A stretch of DNA of 64,000 nt, from positions 99,964 to 163,963 of the forward strand of contig JAHFSX010000011.1 of assembly GCA_023269675.1 (NCBI GenBank). Reading direction: 5' to 3'. Source of the stretch: Verrucomicrobiota bacterium (GTDB taxonomy: Bacteria; Verrucomicrobiota; Kiritimatiellia; RFP12; UBA1067). Shown one piece after another: positions 62,635 through 64,000 of this stretch; positions within the stretch are counted from its first letter, which is position 1; each line of letters starts with the position of its first letter. A program made the position numbers and the translations under genes. The notes below the pieces were generated by a model. It was not told the origin of the DNA, made no database searches, and saw nothing but the letters and a program-made list of their open reading frames with translations.

Positions 62635-63787
62635 ACACGTGTTTGGCGGCGTTGCGCACCACTTGGGTGTGCATGCGTTCGTCAAAGACATCGATATGCC
62701 GGCCGACGTTCATCATCGTGCCGACGGCAAAGAGCGCGGTGATCAGATTGGTTCCGCCGTAACTGATGAACGGCAGGGCCAGCCCTTTGGTGGGCAGGCA
62801 GCCGGTCACCACCCCGATGTTGATCGCGGCCTGGAAGACGAGCAGCAGCGTCATCCCGAACGCCAACAGGCGGCCGAGCCGGTCGGGTGCGCGCATGCTG
62901 ATGAGGACGCCGCACACCAGGATGATCGCAAAGGCCAGCACCACCGCGATCGAAAACAGGAACCCGAACTCCTCGCCGCCGATCGCGAAAATGAAATCGG
63001 TGTGCGCCTCGGGCAGGTAGTTGTACTTCTGGATGCTCTGGTTAAAGCCCACGCCCCACGGGCCGCCGTTCTCGAAAGCGAGGATGGCCTGCTGCAACTG
63101 ATAGGCCGCCGAAGACGTGTTCTCCTCGCCATGCCCCTGCATCCACGCCATGATGCGCGCCATGCGGTTGGCGTTCGAGGCGACCACCGCACCCACAAGC
63201 GAAGCCCCCGCCAGGCCCAGCACGCCGAGATACAGGAACCGCGAGCCCGACACAAACATCATGGCGCCGCCGGCTACGGCCACCACAAAGGTCGAGCCGA
63301 AATCCGGTTCCATCACGAGCAGACCCGCCAGCAGGCCCAGCCCGGCCGCCGGGTAAACCGCGCCCTTCCAGAACTGATGCACGCGCCAGCCGATGCGGTC
63401 CATCCAGACGCCCATCGTGATCACGGTCAGGATCTTGGCGAACTCGCTGGGCTGCATGCGCAGCGGGCCGAGGTTGAGCCAGCGGTAGCTGCCTTTGACC
63501 TTGCCGCCGATCCCCGGACAGAAGACCAGCAGCAAGGCGATCACCACCAAAGCATAGAAGCCGACCGGAAGGATCGGCGTCTCTTTCCACCAGTGGTAAT
63601 CGAAGCGGCTGACGGCAAAGACCACCGCCGCCGACAAGGCGAGCCACAGCAACTGGCGTTTAACAAAAAAGTGCGGGTCGGCGTATAAGCCTTGAGCCCG
63701 CACTGCACTGGCTGTCGCCAGCAGAACAATCCCTAAACCCAGGAGCAAGACAACCGTCAGAGCCAATGTGGTCAGTGTCTTGCGCAT
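62633..63787 (-). CDS. ftsW: FtsW-type peptidoglycan glycosyltransferase (SEDS)
   Basis: 384 residues, about ten membrane helices. PEAHTDFIFAIGGEEFGF and TKGLALPFISYGGTNLI are FtsW/RodA signatures, the former typical of FtsW. It polymerises lipid II at the septum with a partner PBP. Starts 15 bases after the LysM gene on the same strand. Confidence 0.92.
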   Translation of the reverse strand: MRKTLTTLALTVVLLLGLGIVLLATASAVRAQGLYADPHFFVKRQLLWLALSAAVVFAVSRFDYHWWKETPILPVGFYALVVIALLLVFCPGIGGKVKGSYRWLNLGPLRMQPSEFAKILTVITMGVWMDRIGWRVHQFWKGAVYPAAGLGLLAGLLVMEPDFGSTFVVAVAGGAMMFVSGSRFLYLGVLGLAGASLVGAVVASNANRMARIMAWMQGHGEENTSSAAYQLQQAILAFENGGPWGVGFNQSIQKYNYLPEAHTDFIFAIGGEEFGFLFSIAVVLAFAIILVCGVLISMRAPDRLGRLLAFGMTLLLVFQAAINIGVVTGCLPTKGLALPFISYGGTNLITALFAVGTMMNVGRHIDVFDERMHTQVVRNAAKHV

Positions 63788-63802
63788 GGGGCCTTCCGAG
63801 GA

Positions 63803-64000
63803 TTACTGAGCCGCGCCGGGGATCTTGAGCACGGTGCCGGCCTTCAGCTCGGTGGACGTCAGGTTGTTCAGCGATTTCAGGTCGCTCGGGCTAACGCCCC
63901 AGCGGATCGCCACGGCGTAGAGGTCTTCGCCCTCTTTGACCGTGTAGGTCTGCGTGCTGCTTTCGGCGGCCGGCGTGGCGGCCGGCACGGCGGCCGGCGC
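63803..64000 (-). CDS. LysM-domain protein, C-terminal part (cut by window end)
   Basis: The frame continues past base 64000. Visible: an Ala/Pro/Thr linker, then one LysM domain (TYTVKEGEDLYAVAIRWG, LNNLTSTELKAGTVLKIP) that binds peptidoglycan. The start and any other domain are outside. Together with ftsW it suggests a cell-wall operon running from beyond the window. Confidence 0.85.
   Translation of the reverse strand, partial: APAAVPAATPAAESSTQTYTVKEGEDLYAVAIRWGVSPSDLKSLNNLTSTELKAGTVLKIPGAAQ

Overview
The window is GC-rich, densely coded bacterial DNA from a Gram-negative, probably anaerobic carbohydrate degrader. Lipopolysaccharide synthesis and export genes (kdsB, kdsA, lptC, lptA, lptB) show an outer membrane, an Rnf operon points to anaerobic ion-pumping electron transport, and many exported glycan-active proteins (sialidase, GH109-type NAD enzyme, beta-helix protein, three exported FAD oxidoreductases, Tat-exported Gfo/Idh proteins) fit the PVC group, most likely Kiritimatiellota or a relative. 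The taxon is inferred from gene content and style only; there is no rRNA or tRNA gene here.

Layout. 1-2193: end of a PhoB-type regulator and its PhoR-type kinase. 2273-4306: secreted beta-strand-repeat protein, followed by an almost gene-free stretch. 5010-6264: three small genes. 6329-14011: a tight seven-gene operon (UbiA prenyltransferase, radical SAM enzyme, lipid kinase, ThiL-like kinase, FMN/Fe-S reductase, serine-palmitoyltransferase-like enzyme, extended SDR); I recognise no named pathway and regard it as the best candidate for an undescribed lipid-type biosynthetic system. 14162-24438: one long minus-strand series, kdsB-kdsA-lptC-lptA-lptB-hpf-hprK-ptsH-ptsI, running into two glycan-hydrolase-like genes. 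24618-39038: nagB and a glycan-foraging block interrupted by a hicAB toxin-antitoxin pair. 39251-48264: housekeeping genes (truA, manC-type, gmk, coaC, an amidase, gpmI, a eukaryotic-type UDP-sugar pyrophosphorylase, prfB). 48494-52977: rnfABCDG without rnfE. 53087-64000: a small unknown gene, a secreted alpha/alpha-toroid protein, a minimal zincin, enolase with an acetyltransferase, a second group of exported FAD oxidoreductases, an exported pyruvyl-transferase-like protein, and ftsW behind a LysM gene cut by the window edge.

How the genes fit together: exported enzymes would trim amino-sugar and sialic-acid glycans, nagB would feed amino sugars into glycolysis (gpmI, eno), and an HPr/HprK/EI relay without any EII permease in view probably senses carbon or energy state. 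Rnf would link ferredoxin and NAD to an ion gradient. The intergenic DNA is unusual: two families of dispersed hairpin elements and several short degenerate tandem spacers with 6-, 7- or 8-base units, some of them replacing Shine-Dalgarno sequences in the rnf operon. Promoters and terminators are sequence matches by eye and untested.
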